From the NCBI RefSeq assembly GCF_018991925.1, contig NW_024744357.1, positions 2,792,046 through 2,856,045 of the forward strand: a DNA stretch of 64,000 nt. The letters run 5' to 3'. Below, one piece after another: positions 23,645 through 35,197 of the stretch. The notes beneath the pieces are model-generated. The model worked only from the letters and a program-made list of their open reading frames with translations, ran no database searches and was not told where the DNA came from. The position numbers were made by a program, and so were the translations under genes. The DNA is from Homarus americanus. Lineage: Eukaryota > Arthropoda > Malacostraca > Decapoda > Nephropidae. The stretch's first letter is position 1. Every line of letters starts with the position of its first letter.

Positions 23645-26600
23645 GCAGGTATACAATGAACATAGGCAGTGCAGGTATACAATGAACACAGTCAGTGCAG
23701 GTATACAATGAACATAGCCAGTGCAGGTATACAATGAACATAGACAGTGCAGGTATACAATGAACATAGACAGTGTAGGTATACAATGAACATAGACAGT
23801 GTAGGTATACAATGAACATAGACAGTGCAGGTATACAATAAACATAGACAGTGCAGGTATACAATGAACACAGTCAGTGCAGGCATACAATGAACATAGA
23901 CAGTGTAGGTATACAATGAACATAGACAGTGTAGGTATACAATGAACATAGACAGTGCAGGTATACAATGAACATAGACAGTGCAGGTATACAATGAACA
24001 TAGACAGTGCAGGTATACAATAAACATAGACAGTGCAGGTATACAATGAACACAGTCAGTGCAGGCATACAATGAACATAGACAGTGTAGGTATACAATG
24101 AACATAGACAGTGTAGGTATACAATGAACATAGACAGTGCAGGTATACAATGAATACAGTCAGTGCAGGTATACACTGAATACAGTCAGTGCAGGTATAC
24201 AATGAACATAGACAGTGTAGGTATACAATGAACACAGTCAGTACAGGTATACAATGAACATAGACAGTGTAGGTATACAATGAACACAGTCAGTGCAGGT
24301 ATACAATGAATACAGTCAGTGCAGGTATACAATGAACACAGTCAGTGCAGGTATACAATGAACATAGACAGTGTAGGTATACAATGAACACAGTCAGTGT
24401 AAGTATACAATGAACATAGACAGTGCAGGTATGAAATGAACATAGGCAGTGCAGGTATACAATGAACATAGACAGTGTAGGTATACAATGAACACAGTAA
24501 GTGCAGGTATACAATGAACATAGACAGTGTAGGTATACAATGAACACAATCAGTGCAGGTATACAATGAACATAGGCAGTGCAGGTATACAATGAACATA
24601 GACAGTGCAGGTATACAATGAACATAGACAGTGTAGGTATACAATGAACATAGACAGTGCAGGTATACAATGAACATAGACAGTGTAGGTATACAATGAA
24701 CATAGACAGTGTAGGTATACAATGAACATAGACAGTGTAGGTATACAATGAACATAGACAGTGCAGGTATGCAATGAACATAGACAGTGTGGGTATACAA
24801 TGAACATAGACAGTGCAGGTATACAATGAACATAGACAGTGCAGGTATACAATGAACATAGACAGTGCAGGTATACAATGAACATAGACAGTGTAGGTAT
24901 ACAATAAACACAGTCAGTGCAGGTATACAATGAACATAGACAGTGTAGGTATACAATGCACATAGACAGTGCAGGTATACAATGAACATAGGCAGTGCAG
25001 GTATACAATGAACATAGACAGTGCAGGTATACAATGAACATAAGACAGTAGGTATACAATAAATTACAGATATGTAGGTATACACGAACACAAATAGTGC
25101 AGGTGTACAACAACATAGACAGTGCAGGTATACAATGAACATAGACAGTGCAGGTATACAATAAAAACAGACAATGCAGGTATACAATGAACATAGACAG
25201 TGCAGGTATACAATGAACATAGACAGTGCAGGTATACAATGAACATAGACAGTGTAGGTATACAATGAACATAGACAGTGCAGGTATACAATGAACACAG
25301 TCAGTGCAGGTATACAATAAACACAGCCAGTGCAGGTATACAATGAACATAGACAGTGCAGGTATACAATGAACATAGACAGTGTAGGTATACAATGAAC
25401 ATAGACAGTGCAGGTATGTATAAATTTAAATATAGCAGTGCAGGTATACAATGAACATAGGCAGTGCAGGTATACAATGAACACAGTCAGTGCAGGTATA
25501 CAATGAACATAGCCAGTGCAGGTATACAATGAACATAGACAGTGCAGGTATACAATGAACATAGACAGTGTAGGTATACAATGAACATAGACAGTGTAGG
25601 TATACAATGAACATAGACAGTGCAGGTATACAATAAACATAGACAGTGCAGGTATACAATGAACACAGTCAGTGCAGGCATACAATGAACATAGACAGTG
25701 TAGGTATACAATGAACATAGACAGTGTAGGTATACAATGAACATAGACAGTGCAGGTATACAATGAACATAGACAGTGCAGGTATACAATGAACATAGAC
25801 AGTGCAGGTATACAATAAACATAGACAGTGCAGGTATACAATGAACACAGTCAGTGCAGGCATACAATGAACATAGACAGTGTAGGTATACAATGAACAT
25901 AGACAGTGTAGGTATACAATGAACATAGACAGTGCAGGTATACAATGAATACAGTCAGTGCAGGTATACACTGAATACAGTCAGTGCAGGTATACAATGA
26001 ACATAGACAGTGTAGGTATACAATGAACACAGTCAGTACAGGTATACAATGAACATAGACAGTGTAGGTATACAATGAACACAGTCAGTGCAGGTATACA
26101 ATGAATACAGTCAGTGCAGGTATACAATGAACACAGTCAGTGCAGGTATACAATGAACATAGACAGTGTAGGTATACAATGAACACAGTCAGTGTAGGTA
26201 TACAATGAACATAGACAGTGCAGGTATGAAATGAACATAGGCAGTGCAGGTATACAATGAACATAGACAGTGTAGGTATACAATGAACACAGTAAGTGCA
26301 GGTATACAATGAACATAGACAGTGTAGGTATACAATGAACACAATCAGTGCAGGTATACAATGAACATAGGCAGTGCAGGTATACAATGAACATAGACAG
26401 TGCAGGTATACAATGAACATAGACAGTGTAGGTATACAATGAACATAGACAGTGCAGGTATACAATGAACATAGACAGTGTAGGTATACAATGAACATAG
26501 ACAGTGTAGGTATACAATGAACATAGACAGTGTAGGTATACAATGAACATAGACAGTGCAGGTATGCAATGAACATAGACAGTGTGGGTATACAATGAAC

Positions 26601-27740
26601 ATAGACAGTGCAGGTATACAATGAACATAGACAGTGCAGGTATACAATGAACATAGACAGTGCAGGTATACAATGAACATAGACAGTGTAGGTATACAAT
26701 AAACACAGTCAGTGCAGGTATACAATGAACATAGACAGTGTAGGTATACAATGCACATAGACAGTGCAGGTATACAATGAACATAGGCAGTGCAGGTATA
26801 ATGAAATATAGACAGTAGGTATACAATGAATATAAGACAGTGCAGGTATACAATGAACATAGACAGTGTATATAAAGTGAAATTACAGGCCAGTGCAGGT
26901 GTACAATGAACATAGACAGTGCAGGTATACAATGAACATAGACAGTGCAGGTATACAATAAAAACAGACAATGCAGGTATACAATGAACATAGACAGTGC
27001 AGGTATACAATGAACATAGACAGTGCAGGTATACAATGAACATAGACAGTGTAGGTATACAATGAACATAGACAGTGCAGGTATACAATGAACACAGTCA
27101 GTGCAGGTATACAATAAACACAGCCAGTGCAGGTATACAATGAACATAGACAGTGCAGGTATACAATGAACATAGACAGTGTAGGTATACAATGAACATA
27201 GACAGTGCAGGTATACAATGAACATAGGCAGTGCAGGTATACAATGAACATAGGCAGTGCAGGTATACAATGAACACAGTCAGTGCAGGTATACAATGAA
27301 CATAGCCAGTGCAGGTATACAATGAACATAGACAGTGCAGGTATACAATGAACATAGACAGTGTAGGTATACAATGAACATAGACAGTGTAGGTATACAA
27401 TGAACATAGACAGTGCAGGTATACAATAAACATAGACAGTGCAGGTATACAATGAACACAGTCAGTGCAGGCATACAATGAACATAGACAGTGTAGGTAT
27501 ACAATGAACATAGACAGTGTAGGTATACAATGAACATAGACAGTGCAGGTATACAATGAACATAGACAGTGCAGGTATACAATGAACATAGACAGTGCAG
27601 GTATACAATAAACATAGACAGTGCAGGTATACAATGAACACAGTCAGTGCAGGCATACAATGAACATAGACAGTGTAGGTATACAATGAACATAGACAGT
27701 GTAGGTATACAATGAACATAGACAGTGCAGGTATACAATA
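23645..27740. repeat. 1.79-kb higher-order repeat, two full copies and one partial
   Basis: The order of variant monomers (ATAGCCAGTG, the CAGGCATACAATG variants, GTATGAAATG, AGTAAGTGC and others) repeats with a shift of about 1795 bases, or 69 units. Copy 1 is about 23645-25440, copy 2 about 25440-27235, and a partial third about 27235-27740. Variant positions checked at 23.86/25.66/27.45 kb and 24.40/26.20 kb agree. A 182-base (7-unit) duplication is nested inside each copy, between 23.86 and 24.05 kb in copy 1. Confidence 0.88.
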
Positions 27741-30315
27741 AACACAGTCAGTGCAGGTATACAATAAACACAGTCAGTGCAGGTATACAATAAACACAGT
27801 CAGTGCAGGTATACAATGAACACAGTCAGGGCAGGTTATACAATAAACACAGTCAGTGCAGGTATACAATAAACACAGTCAGGGCAGGTATACAATAAAC
27901 ACAGTCAGTGCGGGTATACAATGAACACAGTCAGTGCAGGTATACAATGAACACAGTCAGGGCAGGTATACAATAAACACAGTCAGTGCAGGTGTACAAT
28001 AAACACAGTCAGTGCAGGTATACAATGAACACAGTCAGTGCAGGTATACAATAAACACAGTCAGGTGGGTATACAATAAACACAGTCAGGGCAGGTATAC
28101 AATAAACACAGTCAGTGCGGTATACAATAACACAGGGTAACACAGTCAGTGCAGGTATACAATAAAACAGTCAGTGGGTATACAATAAACACAGTCAGTG
28201 CAGGTATACAATGAACACAGTCAGTGCAGGTATACAATAAACACAGTCAGTGGGTATACAATAAACACAGTCAGTGCAGGTATACAATAAACACAGTCAG
28301 TGCAGGTATACAATAAACACAGTCAGTGCAGGTATACAATAAACACAGTCAGTGCAGGTATACAAGCCACAGTCAGGGCAGGTATACAATAAACACAGTC
28401 AGTGCAGGTATACAATAAACACAGTCAGTGCAGGTATACAATAAACACAGTCAGTGGCAGGTATACAATAAACACAGTCAGGGCAGGTATACAATAAACA
28501 CAGTCAGTGCAGGTATACAATAAACACAGTCAGTGCAGGTATACAATAAAACACAGTCAGTCGGTATACAATGAACATAGGCAGTGCAGGTATACAATAA
28601 ACACAGTCAGTGCAGGTATACAATGAACAACAGTCAGTGCAGGTATACAATAAACACAGTCAGTGCAGGTATACAATAAACACAGTCAGTTAGGTATGCA
28701 ATAAACACAGTGTGCAGGTATACAATGAACATAGGCAGTGCAGGTATACAATAAACACAGGCAGTGCAGGTATACAATAGCACAGTCAGTGCAGGTATAC
28801 AATGAACAGTCAGTGCAGGTATACAAACACAGTCAGTCGGGTATACAATAAACACAGTCAGTGCAGGTATACAATAAACACAGTCAGTGCAGGTATACAA
28901 TAAACACAGTCAGAACGGGTATACAATAAACACAGTCAGGGCAGGTATACAATAAACACAGTCAGGGCAGGTATACAATAAACACAGTCAGGCAGGTATA
29001 CAATAAACACAGTCAGGTGTAGGTATACAATAAACACACAGTCAGTGCAGGTATACAATGAACACAGTCAGTGCAGGTATACAATAAACACAGTCAGTGC
29101 AGGTATACAATGAACACAGTCAGTGGGTATACAATAAAAGCAAGTCAGTGCGGATCAATAAACACAGTCAGTGCAGGTATACAAAACACAGTCAGTGTAG
29201 GTATACAATAAACAGTCAGTGCAGGTATACAATAAACACAGTCAGGGCAGGTATACAATAAAGCACAGTCAGGCGGGTATACAATAACACAGTCAGTGCG
29301 GGTATACAATAACACAGTCAGTGCAGGTATACAATAACACAGTCAGGGCAGGTATACAATAAACACAGTCAGTGCAGGTATACAATAAACACAGTCAGTG
29401 CAGGTATACAATAAACACAGTCAGGGCAGGTATACAATAAACACAGTCAGTGCAGGTATACAATAAAGCTGATCAGTGCAGGTATACAATAAAACACAGT
29501 CAGTGCAGGTATACAATAAACACAGTCGGTGTAGGTATACAATAACACAGTCAGTGCAGGTATACAATAAACACAGTCAGGGCAGGTATACAATAACACA
29601 GTCAGTAGGTTACAATAAACACAGGCAGTGTAGGTATACAATAAACACAGTCAGTGCAGGTATACAATGAACACAGTCAGTGCAGGTATACAATGAACAC
29701 AGTCAGTGCAGGTATACAATAAACACAGTCAGTGCAGGTATACAATAAACACAGTCAGGGCAGGTATACAATAAACACAGTCAGTGCAGGTATACAATAA
29801 ACACAGTCAGTGCAGGTATACAATAAACACAGTCAGGGCAGGTATACAATAAACTGACCAGTGCAGGTATACAATAAACACAGTCAGTGCAGGTATACAA
29901 TGAACACAGTCAGTGCAGGTATACAATAAACACAGTCAATGCGGTATACAATAACACACAGTCAGGGCAGGTATACAATAAGCACAGTCAGTGCAGGTAT
30001 ACAATAACACAGTCAGGCAGGTATACAATAAACACAGTCAGTGCAGGTATACAATAAACACAGTCAGGGCAGGTATACAATAAACACAGTCAGTGCAGGT
30101 ATACAATGAACACAGTCAGTGCAGGTATACAATAAACACAGTCAGTGTAGGTATACAATAAACACAGTCAGTGCAGGTATACAATAAACACAGTCAGTGC
30201 AGGTATACAATGAACACAGTCAGTGCAGGTATACAATGAACACAGTCAGTGCAGGTATACAATGAACATAGGCAGTGCAGGTATACAATGAACACAGTCA
30301 GTGCAGGTATACAAT

Positions 30316-30867
30316 TCCACCCATAATATCGCGTTTTATTCTATCAAATTTTCCTTCGTGTTCTTAAAGTTTCGATTTATTTAAAAGTGTTCCGCCCATG
30401 TTCACTTGACCTCTGTCTTGACCAGGGATACGATCACTATGAGGGTTTACAATTTTTTTTATTAAATTTTGTCCCGCGAGGGGGCTAGTTTATTGGGCAC
30501 CCTCTTACATCCTATGCAAGGTGAAGCGCAAAAGCGTTTACAGCGCCCAACTGGGAAGCATGCGCAGTTCATGCTTGCCTTCATGACTCATGCATTAAGG
30601 GCGTAAAAGCTTGAAGGGCCATGGGTTTTGTCAGCAAGTTACATAAAGTGACAGGGTAATGATTGTGTGGGGGAAAATTCCCGGTACAATTCATCTGTGG
30701 TAGATCCCTAATAATGTCAAGTGCCAGGCCTGTCACTAGGAGGGGGGACACATGGTCAGGGAGGGAAGAGGTGTTGGTAACGGCTGGGGACCTGTAGGAG
30801 GAGGTCATAGGGCAAGTGTACTGGGGGGAAGGGTCATAAAGTCACGCTCCAACCGGGATTATTAGTA
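30316..30867. mobile_element. Possible dispersed repeat (class unknown)
   Basis: The segment at 30470-30640 reads CGAGGGGGCTAGTTTATTGGGCACC, given here in two parts as CGAGGGGGCTAG and TTTATTGGGCACC, followed by GCAAAAGCGTTTACAG and CATGACTCATGCATTAAGGG. It resembles a family I recall as very common in decapod genomes. This is from memory and not tested. No coding frame; the minus frame at 30581-30808 has no domain. Confidence 0.35.
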
Positions 30868-31042
30868 CAGTAAAAACCTCCATATAACGGACTTCTATCT
30901 CCATATAATCCGTTAGATGGGGTACATTATATTTAACAGATCCTCGATATAACGCATTATCATTTCTATATAGTTCATATGTAACGAACGCTCGACATAA
31001 CGGACTTTCCTCTCCATATACCGTTAAATAGAGGTTTTACTG
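30868..31042. mobile_element. pogo/Tigger-like MITE, 175 bp, TA target duplication
   Basis: The left end is CAGTAAAAACCTCCATATAA and the right end TTAAATAGAGGTTTTACTG, imperfect inverted repeats. TA flanks both ends at 30866-30867 and 31043-31044. CAGT(A/G)(A/G)AACCTC ends with a TA duplication are typical of pogo/Tigger elements. The interior has no coding capacity and consists of diverged repeats of GATATAACGGACT-type words. Confidence 0.8.
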
Positions 31043-31044
31043 TA

Positions 31045-32513
31045 CTCTGGTTTCACTACAGTTTCTAGGGTTCAATGAGTGCCTGAGTCCATCGTTCTCT
31101 CTCTGTCTATTTGTCAAGTTACCTCTTGCTTGTTCATCTATGTATATAAAGTACTGTAATGAAACCTTCTTTAAGCTAGGGCAGGTCTTAGTCTCCCTTA
31201 CTGCCAGTCCCACCCTGTTGTTTAGGTAAAGTTACACCGTCGCCTGTCCATGGTCCTTGAGCAGGTCAGTTATCACTACTGGTGGGTGAGTGACGTACTG
31301 TACTGTGTAGTCTCCTGGAGGACAGTCACATCACATGACGGTGGCGCTGAAACTGCAGGAACAAGACGTGTACACCGGAACGAATAGAAAACAGCAATCT
31401 TTAGTGCAGATAATAGAAAAATAAAGATGTATTAAAATATAAAAATAACACAAATATGGATATGGACTTTCACCAAATCACCGAAACTGTATTGGGTTTC
31501 CGGATAAAATACAAAATAAAATTAAAATCCTGAAAACTACAACGAAAGAGAAAAATCAGAAATAACATTTACGATATAGGTAAAAATTCCTTTGATTTAC
31601 AGAGTTAAAACATGGAATGGTATTTTATCGTCGGCTTTGGATTTCTATTGAAGTAGTTTCATAAAAAAAATAATCAGTGGCCATATGCTGAACTTTTTTT
31701 TAATTAAATTTTCATATCAAATTAAAACAGAGAAAAATATATTTTGAGTGAAGGAAAAAATTATAAACTGTTTCATATAGTATTACTCCTCCCAAAGTGT
31801 AGACGAGTGATGAAAGATACATCTAGTTGGTTACTGTCTTGATCTTAGGGTTTCTGGTGATGTTGTTGTTGTTGTTGTTGTTATAGTTGTTTGTGGTTCT
31901 GTTGTCACCATTGTTGTTCACTGTTATACTGTTTGTTGCTCACCTTTCATCACTGTTGTTGGTTACTGTTGCCACCGTTGTTACACACTGTTATGCCGTT
32001 GATAGTTCTCTCTCCCCGTTACTGCTGTTGCTGGCGTCCACTGTGAACTTTTCTTTGTTTTTTGCTGATGGGAAAAAAACAAAATCCTACTCAGCCACCC
32101 GGAAGAGAAACCACCTGTTACTCCTTTACTTTATTTAATCTTTTGTTTGTTTTAGTAATTCCTTTGTTTACTTTTGTTTTGAGAGACCACAGGTTTATAA
32201 TTTTATTCACTTAGAGTTATATTTGTGTTTATCTTAGTTATAGGTTAGTAATTAATGTGTTTTGAGTTTATTTAAGTCTTTCTTAAAGATTTATTTATGG
32301 TTTCTCAGACAGCACAGTTTACTATAGTATTTTTTATCTTATATAACTATTATTTACTTTTTTTCCAGAGATTAAAGGATTTTTTTTATTTAGATCTTTA
32401 TTTTTTTAGTTTATTTTAATATTCCATTACTGTATTATTTATTGTGAGTTTTTTTAGTCATTGTTTTAAATTGGTTTTCTAAGAGGTTGTCGTTTTGTTT
32501 ATTTATTAAATTT
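31045..32513. other. No gene seen; (GTT)n at 31859-31883
   Basis: Very AT-rich from 31400 on. A (TTG)8 tract at 31859-31883 opens a Val/Leu-rich frame (31887-32138) that extends past the tract without any domain. T-rich low complexity occurs at 32130-32480. Confidence 0.55.
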
Positions 32514-32758
32514 CAGCAGAATGAACCTCTCTCTAGTAATAATCCGGTAAAATGGAGGTCTCACATCTAACGGATCCTCGATATAACGGACTGTCATCTC
32601 TATAATGTGCGTTAAATGGAGGTTTCACATGTAATGGATCCTCGATATAATGGACTTTAATCTCTATATAGTTCAATGGATGGAGGTTTCACATCTAACG
32701 GACTCTTGATATAACGGACTTCCCTCTCCACATAGTTCGTTAAATAGAGGTTTTACTG
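32514..32758. mobile_element. pogo/Tigger-like MITE with three internal 64-bp tandem units
   Basis: The right end, TTAAATAGAGGTTTTACTG (followed by TA at 32759-32760), is identical to that of the MITE at 30868-31042. The left end, starting at about 32514 (CAGCAGAATGAACCTC), is diverged. The interior is three consecutive 64-base units at 32554-32617, 32618-32681 and 32682-32745, each beginning GGAGGT(T/C)TCACAT and containing GATATAA(C/T)GGACT. Confidence 0.78.
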
Positions 32759-32911
32759 TACTCATTTATATTCTTCTGTTTAGGTTATCTTAGAGAGCAG
32801 TGGTTATTACTTTGTCAATTCTCTGTCAATATAACAGCTGAGGTCAGATGCATTTATACTCTGCATCTTACCGACATGAAGGCTTGCTGGTTTTAGAGGT
32901 CTTTTAGGGAT

Positions 32912-32995
32912 GGTTAGGTTAGGTTAGGTTAGGTTAGGTTAGGTTAGGTTAGGTTGGGTTAGGTTAGGTTAGGTTAGGTTAGGTTAGGTTAGGTT
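32912..32995 (+). repeat. Interstitial arthropod telomere-type repeat (TTAGG)n
   Basis: About 17 units of AGGTT (TTAGG in phase), with one substitution (AGGTT-GGGTT near 32955). TTAGG is the ancestral arthropod telomere unit; vertebrates have TTAGGG. Flanks are ordinary non-telomeric DNA, so this is interstitial. Shorter TTAGG runs (2-4 units) occur near 14870, 42305 and 43658. Confidence 0.95.
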
Positions 32996-34002
32996 CGCTT
33001 GACTCCAGTATGTTTTTCATTCTCCTCCTCTAACCTTCTCGACGGCAGTAAGATCTGAAGGTAATGGCGAACTATGATAAAAAACGGAAATATTTTACCG
33101 ATTTCGTGACTGAAGGTTAAGATGTCAGGAGTCAGTTGTGGAAAATATCTATTGGAGGCTTAATGAAATGTGTTTTGTGATGGTGTACCTTTGTAAGGCT
33201 TTTCTTCTGTCCTCTGGTATACGAAAAGCTATAGGGTAAATTTCCAGGGGCAATAATGTTGATCAGATGTGATTGTCCTTGAGATTAGAATGCTGAATGG
33301 TTGGAGAATTTTCTCTTCTTTGATAATCTATGAAAGGTTTTGGTTTTCCGATAGAAAGACCTTAAAGACTGTGGTTGTTTGTGTGGCAGAAGGAAGATGA
33401 GGGAGGTGGGCGGCTGACCTCGCTGCAGCATTAAATAAAATGACAAAGGTTAATTCATTGTTTACATTCAGGCTTGTGGGTGGGTGGCATGCGTTCCTTT
33501 ACGACTAACACTGTCATTACAATTTACATGGAAAGTGTGATATTTATGTAAACATCCCGTTAATATAATTTCTGTCCTGATGCTATATTTTTTCACCGTT
33601 ATTCCATGTAAATATATTACTGTACTCTGTAATAAATATGTAATTTTTGTAATTTACGTGACGCAACACTAATGACAGAACCACAGGGAGTGTCGTCGTG
33701 TTGTTACAGAACTGCACACACATAAAACACTCGTCAGTAGAGACATACAGTACATCTGCCTGAATGATGGAAATATGAACTGAACTCACAGTCTTGTGGA
33801 CATGTTATGACAAGTTCCGTGTTTTCTAGTACAGGTTCATCTGAAAACGACTTTATATAATGTGTTATAACAGTAAATTGGTTGTCGTAAGTCAGAGGAA
33901 GAATTTAAAACAAAGGTGTTAATGCTGCAGAAAAGTAAACCTGGGGGAATTTAATAATACAAAAGTAGTTAAAATGTTCACTTGTATGTAAAATATAATT
34001 AC

Positions 34003-34039
<37 letters not shown>

Positions 34040-34340
34040 CTTAAACAGGCTCAGACCAACACTAAGTTTTCCTCCAAGTGAAAAAAAAAACAGCATGAAT
34101 ATTATGATCTTGTATTGTGGTGAATACCTGCGAGTGTTCATATACAGTAGTGGTGAGCAGAGCCAATAATGTTTGTGGCATAACCTGCAGTCTAGTGGTA
34201 ATAAGGTGCTCACTTATCAGGCGGTGAGAGTTGGAGTACAGTGGAGGCTGTTAGTACAGTAATAGTTCAGGTGGTGATGCTGCTTACCTCATTCAGTCAC
34301 GCCCGAGGTACTTGATCTGTGACCCCCAAAAAATCTTCAA
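32996..34340. other. No gene seen; (GT)n at 34006-34038
   Basis: AT-leaning DNA. A (GT)17 microsatellite lies at 34006-34038. Minus-strand frames at 33583-33789 and 33905-34213 have no recognised domain. Confidence 0.5.
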
Positions 34341-34348
34341 TGATAATA

Positions 34349-34413
<65 letters not shown>
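34341..34413. repeat. (ATA)n microsatellite
   Basis: About 73 bases of AAT/ATA trinucleotide. Confidence 0.97.
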
Positions 34414-34415
<2 letters not shown>

Positions 34416-35011
34416 GTAGGTCGAGAAGGGATATCTGGTTATACTGATCCAAGCTGCAGGTCTGTCAAGCTTTGGATTGATTGTCTCCGAGTTGAACGAC
34501 TTACGAGTGTTTATTAATTTTAAGACGAAACATAAAAGAAAGAGTCACAGCAAAACCCACACGGCTCTGTTATTTGTGGAATACAATAAAAAAATATAAA
34601 CAAGCTGATTATTCATTCTATTGTTCAATACCGAGAGAAAATTATGATAATGTACGACAATGGTTGAAGGAGTCTGGAGCAGCCTACAGACTATACCACC
34701 AGGCGACGTAAACAAATAAAGTAATACAGTGAAACACCCCCCCACCCTACCTCTTCCTCCCCCCACAGTATATAGAGATTCTCTCACTTGTCAAGAAATC
34801 TTTAAGAGGAAGCAGAGACCCTCACCAAATATGTAAATTAAAATAGAATACCATATTATTTCTAAATGAAACTTCAAACTGGAGCCATAATTCTTGATGG
34901 CAGAGGTGACAGGTCAGGTCTGGAGCAGATATCGGGAATAGAAGAAAAGTTAACTTACAAAACAAGAAAGTGAAGAAATGTATAAGACGAGTCGTGAGGC
35001 CATGAATCACG
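34414..35011. other. No gene seen
   Basis: No coding segment supported. A C-rich patch (CACCCCCCCACCC) lies near 34735. Confidence 0.5.
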
Positions 35012-35197
35012 ATGGCCAGCTTCTGGAAGGCGGGATATGTGGCTCCTGGTCTCGTGCCAAGTGCCAAGGTTTACGGGAGAGACTATCAGGAAATAAAATC
35101 TGATGCCATGAACCAACTTCCTTGGTACAGCAGAAGTGGCAGTAGGAGGTCAACAACCTCTAGTGTCTTGTTCAGTCGGTGGAAGCTGAACACATAA
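35012..35197 (+). pseudogene. Short open frame, weakly like ATP synthase epsilon subunit; possible processed pseudogene
   Basis: 61 codons starting with a strong initiation context (A at -3, G at +4). The N-terminus MASFWKAG followed by AKVYGRDYQEIKSDAM resembles the small mitochondrial F1 epsilon subunit, whose animal members begin M-x-x-[FY]-W-[KR]-x-AG and continue AK-x-x-R-x-x-x-(T)E-F-K-x-x-A. Its length (about 50-60 residues) is also right. The middle YS motif is disrupted, and the C-terminal half (SRSGSRRSTTSSV) does not resemble the family. It could equally be chance, or the first exon of an unknown gene. No promoter, intron or poly(A) tract is evident. Similarity is by eye only. Confidence 0.22.

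Larger units (their letters stand above)
21876..30315. repeat. 26-bp satellite array, about 8.4 kb, about 325 units
   Basis: Continuous tandem units of 26 bases with the core GTGCAGGTATACAAT, followed by GAACATAGACA (type A) or AAACACAGTCA (type B). Type A dominates to about 27735 and type B to the end. Single-base indels are common in 23000-23290, 25040-25120, 26790-26890 and 28050-30010. The core contains GTATAC, a palindrome. Because 26 is not a multiple of 3 and the minus strand lacks stops in the unit, all three minus frames are open for long distances (up to 499 codons). Those open frames are artefacts. Unique sequence begins abruptly at 30316. Confidence 0.98.

Noticed and set aside
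21855..27764. Many minus-strand open frames of 75-499 codons (Cys/Tyr/Val-rich, 26-residue period)
   Set aside because: They are the 26-bp satellite unit read through. The unit lacks stops on that strand, and all three frames give the same 26-residue cycle. No start signal or domain.
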